From contig NZ_FSRB01000001.1 of NCBI RefSeq assembly GCF_900129635.1, positions 6,041,501-6,105,500 on the forward strand: 64,000 nt of DNA, read 5' to 3'. The stretch comes from Singulisphaera sp. GP187. Its GTDB lineage: Bacteria > Planctomycetota > Planctomycetia > Isosphaerales > Isosphaeraceae. The translations under genes were made by a program, and so were the position numbers. The notes below the pieces were generated by a model. It saw nothing but the letters and a program-made list of their open reading frames with translations, made no database searches and was not told where the DNA came from. This document shows positions 46,342 to 55,034 of this stretch, one piece after another; the stretch's first letter is position 1; each line of letters opens with the position of its first letter.

Positions 46342-46531
46342 ATTCGGCCTTTTTCTTGGGGGTCGTCTGAGTGCAAACTTCCTCTCCCCCTCCCCTCCGG
46401 AATTAAGCGTCCGGTTGGCGCTCCGACTCGTTGACCGAGGCACGCGGTACGACTTAGAATTGGGTGTAGAGATGACAGACGCTCCGCTGAGGTTGCTTCG
46501 GAGTGGGCGGCGTTCGGACCGTTAAGACGCG

Positions 46532-47062
46532 ATGGCGATCACGTATTACAAACGGTTCCGGATGGAGATCGACCTTGATGGTTCGTTGACTCCGCCCGTG
46601 CTGCTTCCCCCGTTCCGTTGGACGTCGTGGGAGGAGTCACTGGTCGATCAACACGCCGAGGTCAAGTATCTCAGCTTCCGGGGCGAAATCGACGCGTGCG
46701 TTTTCCCTTGTCTGGGAGATCGCCACGGCTGTCAGCGGTTGATGCGTGAGATTCGTCGCAAGCCGGGCTTTTTGTCGGCGGCCACCTGGCTGATCGCGGG
46801 CCCGGAGGGCTACGTCGGCACGGTCCAGGGGGTGATGGACCGCGGGCCGATCGGGGCCATCCAGAACATCGGGGTGATCCCCGACTATCGCGGCAAGGGA
46901 CTCGGCCAATCGCTGGTCCGGCAAGCCCTTGAGGGGTTCTACCAGGCCGGTCTGCGGCGGGCCTACCTCGAGGTGACCGCCGAGAACAGCGCGGCGGTCC
47001 GGCTCTATCGCTCGGTCGGCTTTCGACGCGCCAAAACGCTATACAAAGCCGTTGATGGGTAG
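46532..47062 (+). CDS. GNAT family N-acetyltransferase
   Basis: 176 residues. The acetyl-CoA site is clear: IQNIGVIPDYRGKGLGQSLVRQAL (~residues 108-131) contains the R-G-x-G-x-G loop, and AYLEVTAENSAAVRLYRSVGFRRAK (~144-168) is the second conserved GNAT block. An N-terminal ~60-residue part is less conserved and probably defines the acceptor. Cytoplasmic. Followed by the M16 gene 135 bases on. Confidence 0.9.
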   Translation: MAITYYKRFRMEIDLDGSLTPPVLLPPFRWTSWEESLVDQHAEVKYLSFRGEIDACVFPCLGDRHGCQRLMREIRRKPGFLSAATWLIAGPEGYVGTVQGVMDRGPIGAIQNIGVIPDYRGKGLGQSLVRQALEGFYQAGLRRAYLEVTAENSAAVRLYRSVGFRRAKTLYKAVDG

Positions 47063-47197
47063 CCGGCCCGGTGCCGGGGTGGTGGATGGGTCGACCGTGG
47101 CCAGGATGGCTTGGGTCGGGTATCGTCAAGGCAATTCCGAAACGGGGCGGACGGACCGCCCCGCCCCGCCTTTGGTCCGACTGTTCCCGAGGTCGCC

Positions 47198-48442
47198 GTG
47201 CCCGACGCTCCTTCGATCGCGCAACATACCTATCCCAACGGGCTGGTCCTGGTCGCCGAGGCGATGCCCGGCGTTCAGTCGGCCGCGTTCACGTTGCTGC
47301 TGCCGGCGGGGGCCGCTTACGAGGCGGCCGACCGAGGGGGCGCGGCCTCGATGCTCTCGGAGTGGATCACCCGAGGCGCGGGGGAACGGGATAGCCGTGA
47401 GTTACTCTCGGCGCTCGACAACCTCGGGGTCAACCATGGCGAGAGCGCCCAGACCCTGCACACCAGCCTCGCCGCCGCCACGCTCGGCCGCAACCTGATC
47501 CCGGCCCTCGAGCTCTTCGCCGACATCGTGCTCCGCCCCCACCTCGACGACGACGAGATCGAGCCGATCCGCGCCCTGGCGCTTCAGAATTTGCGGAGCC
47601 TCGAGGACGATCCCGGGACCAAGGTCATTTACGAGTTGCGGCGGCGGCACTTCCCCGACCCCTGGGGCCGCCCCGCGCCTGGCACCCCCGAAGGGGTCTC
47701 CGCGCTCTCGCCCAATGAGCTTCGCGCCTTCCACGCCCTCGCCTACCGCCCCAACGGCGCCATCCTCGGCGTGGCCGGCGCCATCGACTGGCCGGAGCTC
47801 CGCGACGCCGTCGGCCGGCTCTTCGGCGACTGGGAACCTCGGCTCGAACCCGCCGTGCAGGAACGGCCGACCGGCCCGCTCCGCGACCACATCCTCCGCG
47901 AGACGCAGCAGATCCAGATCGCCCTGGCCTACCCGACGGCCACCGTCGCCAGCCCCGACTACTATCGCGCTCGCGCGGCCGCGGCGATCCTCGGCGGCTA
48001 CTCCTCGGCCCGGCTCTTCACCGAGGTCCGCGAGAAGCGCGGGCTCTGCTACTCGGTCTACGCCAGCTACGAGAGCCAGCGCGACCGGGCCGCGATCCTC
48101 TGCTACGCCGGCACCTCCGCCGACCGCGCCCAGCAGACGCTCGACGTGACCCTCGCCGAAGTCGAGCGCCTGGGCCGCTCGGGCGTCGAGCTCGAAGAAC
48201 TCGAGACGATGCGTGCCGGCCTCAAGAGCTCGCTCGTCATGGCGCAAGAGTCGAGCATGAGCCGCTCGGGCTCCCTGGCCTCCGACTGGTTCCACCTCGG
48301 CCGCGTCCGCTCGATCGGCGAGATCTCCTCGGCCCTCGACGCCCTGACCCCCGAGTCCGTCAGCGACTACGCTGCCAGCCAGGCCGCCAACGCCCTGACC
48401 ATCCTGACCCTGGGCCCCAACCCCCTGGTCGTGCCCAAGTAA
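47198..48442 (+). CDS. M16 family protein, probable non-catalytic subunit
   Basis: 414 residues from GTG 47198 (the upstream open frame lacks coding character). Two M16 repeats, each ~200 residues. The HxxEH zinc motif is missing: the equivalent helix reads ASMLSEW. The C-terminal half has the F-x-E-V-R-E-K-R-G-L-C-Y-S-V segment with the Arg/Tyr pair known to bind substrate. In characterised M16B heterodimers one subunit has HxxEH and the other the Arg/Tyr pair. The gene at 55035 has the former and lacks the latter, so these two probably form one enzyme despite being 6.6 kb apart. No signal peptide. Confidence 0.85.
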   Translation: MPDAPSIAQHTYPNGLVLVAEAMPGVQSAAFTLLLPAGAAYEAADRGGAASMLSEWITRGAGERDSRELLSALDNLGVNHGESAQTLHTSLAAATLGRNLIPALELFADIVLRPHLDDDEIEPIRALALQNLRSLEDDPGTKVIYELRRRHFPDPWGRPAPGTPEGVSALSPNELRAFHALAYRPNGAILGVAGAIDWPELRDAVGRLFGDWEPRLEPAVQERPTGPLRDHILRETQQIQIALAYPTATVASPDYYRARAAAAILGGYSSARLFTEVREKRGLCYSVYASYESQRDRAAILCYAGTSADRAQQTLDVTLAEVERLGRSGVELEELETMRAGLKSSLVMAQESSMSRSGSLASDWFHLGRVRSIGEISSALDALTPESVSDYAASQAANALTILTLGPNPLVVPK

Positions 48443-48722
48443 GTCGCCTGAAGGGGCGTGGCCCTGTCTGCGTTCTCGCCTCAGGAAGCCAGGGAGCGTG
48501 AGTTCCCTGTCCCTCCTCGTTCACTGTCGATACCTGGTGTTCCCTGGGACCGCGGGCGTCCCGCCCGCTCTGGAATGGATTTGCCTGGTCAAATTTCCAT
48601 AAAATTGCGGGCGAGTCGCCCATAATTCCAGTGGAGCGCTCAACGAACCGAACCTTCGAGCCCCAGGGAAACCCGAAAGCCTTGACGAGAAGCGTCCTTA
48701 TCCCTCTCCCGAAGGATGACTC

Positions 48723-49730
48723 ATGGATCACCAGATCTTCGACTTGGGTCACGTCTCCTTGCAGTGCGGAGCCAGGCTCCGTGACGCGAAACTCGCCTAC
48801 AAGACTTACGGCACGCTCAATACCGCCCGGGACAACGTGGTCGTCTACCCGACTTGGTATTCGGGACAGCATCAGGAGAACGAGTGGCTGATCGGCCCTG
48901 GCATGGCGCTCGACCCGGCCCAGTACTTCATCGTCGTCCCGAGCGCCCTGGGCAATGGCTTGTCCTCCTCACCGAGCAACACGCCGGAGCCATACAACCA
49001 GGCCCGTTTCCCCGAGATCACCTTGTATGACAATGTGACGCTGCAACACCGCCTGATCACCGAGGTTTGGGGCATCACGAAGGTCAAGCTCGTGGTCGGT
49101 TGGTCGATGGGGGCGCAGCAGACCTTTCAGTGGGGAGCGCTCTATCCGGAGATGGTGGAACGGATCGTCCCGTTCGCGGGCTCGGCGAAGACCTCACCCC
49201 ATAACTTTGTGTTTCTCGAGGGGGTCAAGGCCGCGCTGATGGCCGATGCGGCGTTCGCCAACGGCTGGTATGAGAAACCACCGACCAAGGGCCTCCGCGC
49301 CTTCGCTCGGGTCTACGCGGGCTGGGGCTTCTCACAGCCCTTCTACCGCCAGGAATTGTGGCGGGAGTTGGGCTACTCGTCGCTGGAGGATTTCCTGGTG
49401 GGCTTCTGGGAGGGCTTCTTCCTCAAGAAGGACGCCAACAACCTGCTCACGATGCTCTGGACCTGGCAGAACGCCGACATCAGCGCCAACCCTGTCTTCG
49501 CCGGCGACTTCCAAAAAGCACTCGGCGCCATCAAGGCGCGGGCCGTCGTGCTCTCCCCCGAGATCGACCTCTACTTCCCCCCCGAAGACAACGAGTGGGA
49601 AGTTGAGCATATGCCTAACGCCGTCTGCCGTCGCATGCCCGGCGTCTGGGGCCACTTCGCGGGCGGCGGGGTGAATCCGGTCGATACCCAGTTCATCGAT
49701 AAGACGTTGAAGGAGGTCCTCGTGGGCTGA
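48723..49730 (+). CDS. Homoserine O-acetyltransferase (MetX)-family alpha/beta hydrolase
   Basis: 335 residues, ATG with GAAGGA 7-12 bases upstream. It begins with the MetX-like front LRDAKLAYKTYGTLN. LVVGWSMGAQQTFQW (~residues 123-137) has the nucleophilic Ser in GWSMGA, and the catalytic Asp and His fall in VVLSPEIDLYFPPEDNE and WGHFAGGG near the C-terminus. MetX enzymes acylate homoserine or related alcohols, but some relatives are simple hydrolases; SAM-riboswitch or sulfhydrylase context is absent, so no symbol is given. The 280 bases upstream include a short GC-rich palindrome (GCGGGCGTCCCGCCCGC near 48555). Confidence 0.8.
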   Translation: MDHQIFDLGHVSLQCGARLRDAKLAYKTYGTLNTARDNVVVYPTWYSGQHQENEWLIGPGMALDPAQYFIVVPSALGNGLSSSPSNTPEPYNQARFPEITLYDNVTLQHRLITEVWGITKVKLVVGWSMGAQQTFQWGALYPEMVERIVPFAGSAKTSPHNFVFLEGVKAALMADAAFANGWYEKPPTKGLRAFARVYAGWGFSQPFYRQELWRELGYSSLEDFLVGFWEGFFLKKDANNLLTMLWTWQNADISANPVFAGDFQKALGAIKARAVVLSPEIDLYFPPEDNEWEVEHMPNAVCRRMPGVWGHFAGGGVNPVDTQFIDKTLKEVLVG

Positions 49731-49979
49731 GCCTGGTTTCGTGATTCCAGTGGATCCAGAATAGCAGTCGAGCTGAAATCAGAAAATCAGAAGAGCAGGC
49801 CAAAGTCCTGCTTTTTACAATCGTTCTTGCAGGAATTTATCTTTGTAACTTGGCCTGGGAACGATGCGGGGTCGTTCGGCGCCGACTTAGCGCCGAGGAA
49901 AACCCCACAATCGTACTCGATGATTTCGCTCCGTGGGCCGGTAGCTGACGGGATACCTACCGGCCTTCAAGAAGAACTA

Positions 49980-50156
49980 TCATTTCAAACCGGCGTTAAC
50001 CTTGGCGTTATTTTTGGTCATTTGATCGTCGGCCTCCTTGGTTTCCGGGGGTCTGGTATCGGTGGTTGGCACGGCGGGAAGGGATTCTCCGGAACCACAT
50101 CCCGGAAGGTTGACCAATCCAATGATCGCGACGAACAAGCAGATCAAACGAGACAT
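49980..50156 (-). CDS. Small lipoprotein (58 residues) paired with DUF1559 gene
   Basis: ATG at 50156 with GAGAGGA 10-16 bases upstream. Signal with VNLPGC lipobox (Cys ~residue 20), then a short Pro/Thr/Lys-rich tail ending KVNAGLK. It lies 112 bases downstream of the DUF1559 gene on the same strand. A longer lipoprotein of the same style occupies the equivalent place in the second DUF1559 module, which supports reality. Function unknown. Confidence 0.65.
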   Translation of the reverse strand: MSRLICLFVAIIGLVNLPGCGSGESLPAVPTTDTRPPETKEADDQMTKNNAKVNAGLK

Positions 50157-50268
50157 CAGCGCGTATTCCTCTCAATGATTGGATGTTATAGGGCGGATCA
50201 TTTCGGGGTGTAGGCGGCTTCCCCACCACCTCGCGATCGAGTTGGTGGGATGCTGTGGATCCAGATCG

Positions 50269-51369
50269 TCAGAGCGCATCGGCGCTGATGATTTCTCCGA
50301 GCCCTTTGGAGCCAAGCGCCCACCAGGCAGGAAGACTGACGCTGTTCTTGATGAATCGGACCGAGCCATCGGCCATACCCAGGTTCACCCCACCGGAGTG
50401 ATTACTGGTCGGGGGAATGCTTCCCATCGGGCGTCCGTAGGTCGTGCTTCCGGCTGTTGTGTCGGACGGATTGTCGCAAGCGGCACTGTTCGGACCACTG
50501 AAGTGGGTGTAGCCGTTGGTCGCAACATAAGGGGGGTAGGCCGAGGTCCAAAGCTGTCCTGAGCCGAAGGAACCAACAGCAGACGTCGTGCTCGGTATGC
50601 CATTGCATGCATTGGCAAATGTCAGGGCCCCGGTGGCTCCGCTGTTTGCTCCGACGCCGGTCGGGGATGTGAAGATGACGCGTTTCCAGTCTACGTGGTT
50701 CCGCAGCGTCGGAGTGACACTTCCCGCTGCGCGGCCGTAGAGTCTCTCACTGACGACGGCGGTATTCGAGGTGCCATCGGTGATTGAGGCGATTGTCACA
50801 GGTGCCCAAGGCCCGCTATAGGGCGTACTCGGGAAGAGATTCCCACTCCCGTGGCGATCGGCGTAGGGGATGATCGTTCCTGAAAACAAGGAGATCACGC
50901 CTGGACCACCATAGTTTCCTACGTAATTCGTTGCTGCGTGGGGGTCGCGGGGAAGACCCGCCTGACTTTCAGACGGACAGAGCAGTAGTCCGAGTTTAGA
51001 ATAGGCTACAGTCGTGTTAGCAATCCCCGTGCCTGAGGAATACATTGGCGAGACGGAGAAATTGAAAGCGTTGTACATTGGTTGCTGCTCGGCAAACTGG
51101 AGAAGCGGCACGAGCCAGCTTATTGCCCACCCTGAATCTGTGGTAGCGGTGGTTGCCGGGTATGCACTTTGGGCCGGGAAGCAGCCAATCGCGCTCTCGT
51201 AGTTCATCAGCCCCAGTCCCAGTTGCTTCAAGTTGTTTGTGCACTGCGCTCTTCGGGCCGCCTCACGAGCCGCCTGAACGGCAGGCAAAAGTAGGGCGAT
51301 TAGCACCGCAATGATCGCGATGACGACGAGCAATTCAATCAAGGTGAACCCACGACGAACCTGTCTCAT
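50269..51369 (-). CDS. DUF1559 family protein with type IV prepilin-like N-terminus
   Basis: 366 residues. GFTLIELLVVIAIIAVLIALL after MRQVRR is a type III signal: the prepilin peptidase would cleave after Gly and methylate Phe, leaving a hydrophobic helix that packs into a pilus-like fibre. QAAREAARRAQCTNNLKQLGLGLMNYES is the hallmark start of DUF1559, and the C-terminus has NHSGGVNLGMADGSVRFIKNSVS, the H-x-G-G...D-G-S-V box. Such proteins exist in very large numbers in planctomycetes, with no proven role. Preceded by a ~570-base region related to that of the gene at 52925. Confidence 0.93.
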   Translation of the reverse strand: MRQVRRGFTLIELLVVIAIIAVLIALLLPAVQAAREAARRAQCTNNLKQLGLGLMNYESAIGCFPAQSAYPATTATTDSGWAISWLVPLLQFAEQQPMYNAFNFSVSPMYSSGTGIANTTVAYSKLGLLLCPSESQAGLPRDPHAATNYVGNYGGPGVISLFSGTIIPYADRHGSGNLFPSTPYSGPWAPVTIASITDGTSNTAVVSERLYGRAAGSVTPTLRNHVDWKRVIFTSPTGVGANSGATGALTFANACNGIPSTTSAVGSFGSGQLWTSAYPPYVATNGYTHFSGPNSAACDNPSDTTAGSTTYGRPMGSIPPTSNHSGGVNLGMADGSVRFIKNSVSLPAWWALGSKGLGEIISADAL

Positions 51370-51990
51370 GAGTAAGTCCCCGAAAGTTCGAAGCGACGAC
51401 GTGGTCGTACTTTTCGCGGTCTAATACCTTTCGAAAATCAAGACGTCGATTCTCGATGGTAATTACCGCCCACAAGTCGAGATGAGTGAAATGGAGAACG
51501 CCGAAAAAGGTCAATGCATACCCAAGGGGAGCCGAGGTTGCATTTTGGCCGGACGAATACTGGACTACTGTCACGGAGGGGGAGAGGTGAGACGACTGAA
51601 CCCTAACTCAGCAAATGAGTCGGATTGAACCATCAGATTCCAAGAGAGAGCTCGCGTGAGCGAAGATGGCCGGTCGTTGAGAGGTCTACTTGTCTTTGTA
51701 CGTTTTATTGCAATGAGAGACGTTTGCTAAAGTCGTCTCACGGGCTCCTCATCATGTCATTGGAATCGTGAATGTAAGATGTATTAAAAACTGATTCGAA
51801 AGCCGATTCTATCTGATCTTAGATCGCCGTTTTCCGGAATTCAAGATGTCAATGGTCAAAATGTTGAGGATTTTGTGATCGCCCTGACTCCTTCTAACTT
51901 CAAGTCCCACCTCAAGTAAGAGCTTGACATCTGTAGGTTGAATTTGTTAGGATTAATAAAATAGGTGCCAAGGGGCGTCGCGGTCGCCAT
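51370..51990 (-). promoter_or_regulatory. Upstream/leader region of DUF1559 gene 1, related to that of gene 2
   Basis: Colinear blocks shared with 54014-54640: ATTCTCGA..GG..A..CCGCCCAC (51450-51472), GAACCCT...CTCAG...GTCG..TTGAACCATCA (51598-51634), GATCTTAGATC (51815-51825) and GACATCTGTAGGTT (51926-51939), each at similar distance from the start codon. It contains no ORF. Beyond 51990 up to 52379 nothing else stands out except a further weakly shared block near 51975-52015. Confidence 0.55.
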
Positions 51991-52379
51991 GGGGCCAGGC
52001 CGAATGATATAGGGGAAGGCCCCAGGGATTTGCGCCGGGACGAGGTGCGGTTGCCGTTTCGGACGAGGATTGGCAAAGGCAGGCCAGGTCCGTTTGGCGA
52101 GCCTTCTCGGAGGTGGGTAGGCAGCGCTGCCATGAGCCGACGGTATGCCCAACTTGTCGACATCAAACGTGAATCCCGACTGAGTGATTTCAGCGGAGCC
52201 GGCATTGATGACGAGCAGAAATCGTTGAAAGCAGGAGCGGGTCCCACGATCAACGATCCCTGAAGGCGGTCGCGTGGTTACTTATCGCCGAGAAGTGCGC
52301 GTCGACCAAAAAATCCGGCCTGAACCAGGCCGGTACGAAGTTCGACTCCGAGGATGAAAGGCGGGGGCGTGGCGTCGTT

Positions 52380-52841
52380 CTACTTCTTGGCCGGGGCGGC
52401 CGGGGCGGCCGAGGCGGTTCCGGGGGCCTTGGGGGCGGCCTTGAACTCGTCGGCGGAGAGTTGTTTGAGCGACAGATCCTGCATCAGGGCGATCCCGCCG
52501 CTCTCGGGGGCCTTCTTCTCGTAGGCGAGCACCGACGATCCGCCTTGGGGAGTCCGGTCCAGGGGGGCTCCCCAGAGCACGACCACCTCGCCCCGCTTCA
52601 AGGCGTTGATGCCGGTGGGGTAGCCCTGCTCGGACGGCAGGACGTCTTTCATGTCTTTGGGGGGCTGTTGCGTTCGCTTGACGAACGACTGGTAGGTCCG
52701 GCCAATCTCTTCGAGAGCCAATCCCTCGTTCGTACGTATGAGGGCGACTGTCTTTGCGTCTTCACCATTACCGCAGCCGCCGGCGGTCCATGTCAGGAGT
52801 CCGATCGCCAGCAGCCAGCCCGCATTCTTCCGTCGTTGCAT
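52380..52841 (-). CDS. Lipoprotein downstream of DUF1559 gene
   Basis: 153 residues. Lipobox TAGGC (Cys at ~residue 23) after a hydrophobic core. The mature part has a helical region with alternating charged residues (LEEIGRTYQSFVKR), a segment KDMKDVLPSEQGYPTGINALKRGEVVVLWG typical of planctomycete lipoproteins found next to DUF1559 genes, and an Ala/Pro-rich end. 83 bases after the DUF1559 stop, so the two are likely one transcript. Function unknown. Confidence 0.78.
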   Translation of the reverse strand: MQRRKNAGWLLAIGLLTWTAGGCGNGEDAKTVALIRTNEGLALEEIGRTYQSFVKRTQQPPKDMKDVLPSEQGYPTGINALKRGEVVVLWGAPLDRTPQGGSSVLAYEKKAPESGGIALMQDLSLKQLSADEFKAAPKAPGTASAAPAAPAKK

Positions 52842-52924
52842 CCGTCCTCCTCGAAGGGAACGGGGCGGCGCATCAGTACGCCGCCCCCACGATCGACACA
52901 GGTCTCGACCAAGGCCGGTTGGCG

Positions 52925-54013
52925 TCAGAGCGCGTCGCTGGAGATGACTTCACCCCCGGCACGTGTGCCGACACCCCGCCAGGTGGTGAGGTTGATGGTG
53001 CTCTTGACGAAGTGAACGCTGCCGTCGGCGAAGAGCGTGTTGGCTCCCCCGGAGTGGTAGCTTCGCGCCGCGAGGTGTGCCCCGGTGAATGAATTATTGC
53101 CACAATCATAACTGTTGAAGTTGGGGGGGATCGTGTGCGAGTAGTAGGCAACCTCGGGCAGGTTGCGGTAATACTGCTGGCCCCGATACGAAATCAGGTC
53201 GACCACCTGGCTATTGTCCCAGTTCCCGCATGGCGTGGGCCAGATCTGGTTGTTCAGGGATGCGGTGGCATAGAGGTACACGTTCAGAGGGCTGTACGGG
53301 GTCTGGCCCGAATAGATTCCGGTCTCGGGTAGGCTCGACCGCTTGGTTTCCGCGAACGCCGCCGTGTTGCTCGTCCCGTCGGTGATGTCGGCGTACCGGC
53401 ACGCGTTTGTGACCTTCAAGTAGTCAACGTTACCTACGGGCGCAGTGGTGTTGAGCGCGACGTTGAAGAGCCCGGCGTTCGCAACATTGGGCTCTTGGCC
53501 CGACCCGGACCCGAGAATCTGGGCCGCCGTATTGCCGGTGCTCGCAAAGTAGTTCGAGTAGCCGAGGTAGCCTCGGAGCCGGTTCGTCGCGGGGTCGGAC
53601 GGGCAGATGTAGCTCGCGACGAGCTGGCCCATCGCGGTGTGGTTGGGCGTGGCGGCGACGGTCGAGGCGTCGATCCCGTTCATGTCGACCTGCATGTTGA
53701 ACGCGGAGTAGGCGGCGGCCTGCTCCATGAAGGGCAGAATTTGCGCCTGGACATTGCACCGCCCCGAGCCGCTGCTGCCCACGCCGCCCGGCAGCGACGG
53801 GACCGGGCCGAAGCCGGGGGGGAGGGTGCTATTGGTCGACTCGAAGTTGGCGAGCCCCAGGCCGATCTGCTTGAGGTTGTTGGTGCACTGGGCCCGCCGG
53901 GCCGCCTCGCGCGCCGCCTGGACGGCCGGCAGCAAGAGCGCAATCAGGACCGCGATGATCGCGATCACAACCAGCAGTTCGATCAGCGTGAATCCACGAC
54001 GAATCCGTCTCAT
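52925..54013 (-). CDS. DUF1559 family protein with type IV prepilin-like N-terminus
   Basis: 362 residues. The N-terminus is almost identical to that of the gene at 50269: MRRIRRGFTLIELLVVIAII then the helix and QCTNNLKQIGLGLANFEST. Downstream sequence differs widely, though it keeps the CNVQAQILPFMEQ motif, YICPSDP, the DITDGTSNTAAFAE box and RSYHSGGANTLFADGSVHFVK near the end. Likely processed by prepilin peptidase and exposed at the envelope. Upstream region related to that of the paralogue, suggesting shared control. Confidence 0.93.
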   Translation of the reverse strand: MRRIRRGFTLIELLVVIAIIAVLIALLLPAVQAAREAARRAQCTNNLKQIGLGLANFESTNSTLPPGFGPVPSLPGGVGSSGSGRCNVQAQILPFMEQAAAYSAFNMQVDMNGIDASTVAATPNHTAMGQLVASYICPSDPATNRLRGYLGYSNYFASTGNTAAQILGSGSGQEPNVANAGLFNVALNTTAPVGNVDYLKVTNACRYADITDGTSNTAAFAETKRSSLPETGIYSGQTPYSPLNVYLYATASLNNQIWPTPCGNWDNSQVVDLISYRGQQYYRNLPEVAYYSHTIPPNFNSYDCGNNSFTGAHLAARSYHSGGANTLFADGSVHFVKSTINLTTWRGVGTRAGGEVISSDAL

Positions 54014-54640
54014 GAGTGCGTCTCCGAATCCATAAAAGCGAAGCGGCGCCGGGGTAAGACAACCTCAACCCGTGGTTCCGTCGTTCAAGAATCGAATGAA
54101 AGAAGCGGATTCTCGACGGAAACCGCCGCCCACCGTTGAACGAGATGAACGAAAAAAAACGAGGGCATGAACGAGGCGAAGCGTGCCCAAGTGGGGACCG
54201 AAGCCCCATCTGGGGCGGACAAGGTCCGGACCGCTGTCGCGGCAAAGGGGGGGGGCCGACAACAAAGGAGTGACTCTTGAACCCTGGCTCAGTCGACGAA
54301 CCGGGTCGAACCATCATCGTTCGAGGGAGAGTCGAATCGATTCAGCCGATTGTCGGGCGATTCGCATCCTTTCACGGGCCTGCCATCGACGAGACGCTTG
54401 CTGAGATGATCAAGCAACGTCTTCATTATGGCGTGAAAGCCGGGAATCCTGTAATTTTTCGCGTAAATGCGTCCGGCTCAAAGTCTATGTCCATCCGATC
54501 CTAGATCATCATTGCTGGAAATTCAAGTCGATGTGGTCGAGAACCAACGATTTGGTGTTCGAGACGCCTTCGCCGTAACGTCAAACAGAATCGCGACATC
54601 TGTAGGTTTTATAAATTGGTACTAACGATCCCGATGTCGC
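54014..54640 (-). promoter_or_regulatory. Upstream/leader region of DUF1559 gene 2, related to that of gene 1
   Basis: Carries the counterparts of the blocks in 51370-51990: GATTCTCGACGG...CCGCCCAC (54108-54133), GAACCCTGGCTCAG...GTCGAACCATCA (near 54279-54315), GATCCTAGATC (54497-54507) and GACATCTGTAGGTT (54595-54608). The last block is 595 bases from the ATG, against 570 in the paralogue. From 54641 to 55034 no gene or repeat is seen; this also holds the promoter of the divergent M16 gene. Confidence 0.55.
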
Positions 54641-55034
54641 GGTCGGTTCTGGCGGTCGCGGCGCCGGACCGAACGATTTCGAGGGATCGGGCGAACTGGG
54701 CGCCACCACGGACAACAGGTTGGCCGGGCCACCCTGTTTCTTCAACGTTCCGCGACGCTCGCGTTCCGGGCCGGCGGTTTGGTCTCCAGGACCCGTGCGC
54801 CGGCCGAGGCGAAATCGCGGGAGGATCGTGGGCCGCGGCGGCCAACGCGCTCTTGAGTTAGGGCGACGAAGAGGCGATGCTGCTTACAATGGAGTAACGG
54901 CCATTGCTCCGCGAGCTTACGGGATCGGAATTCGGATCGACTCGAAAGCGCGGTGGCTCCCACCCTGCGGGGCCGTCGCGCGTTGGGCAGGCGCCACTTG
55001 TAGCCGGCTTTTTTCTTTGGGCGAGCCACGACTC

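Noticed and set aside
48443..48722. Possible SAM riboswitch upstream of the MetX-like gene
   Set aside because: No SAM-box stems or terminator were seen; only a short GC-rich palindrome.
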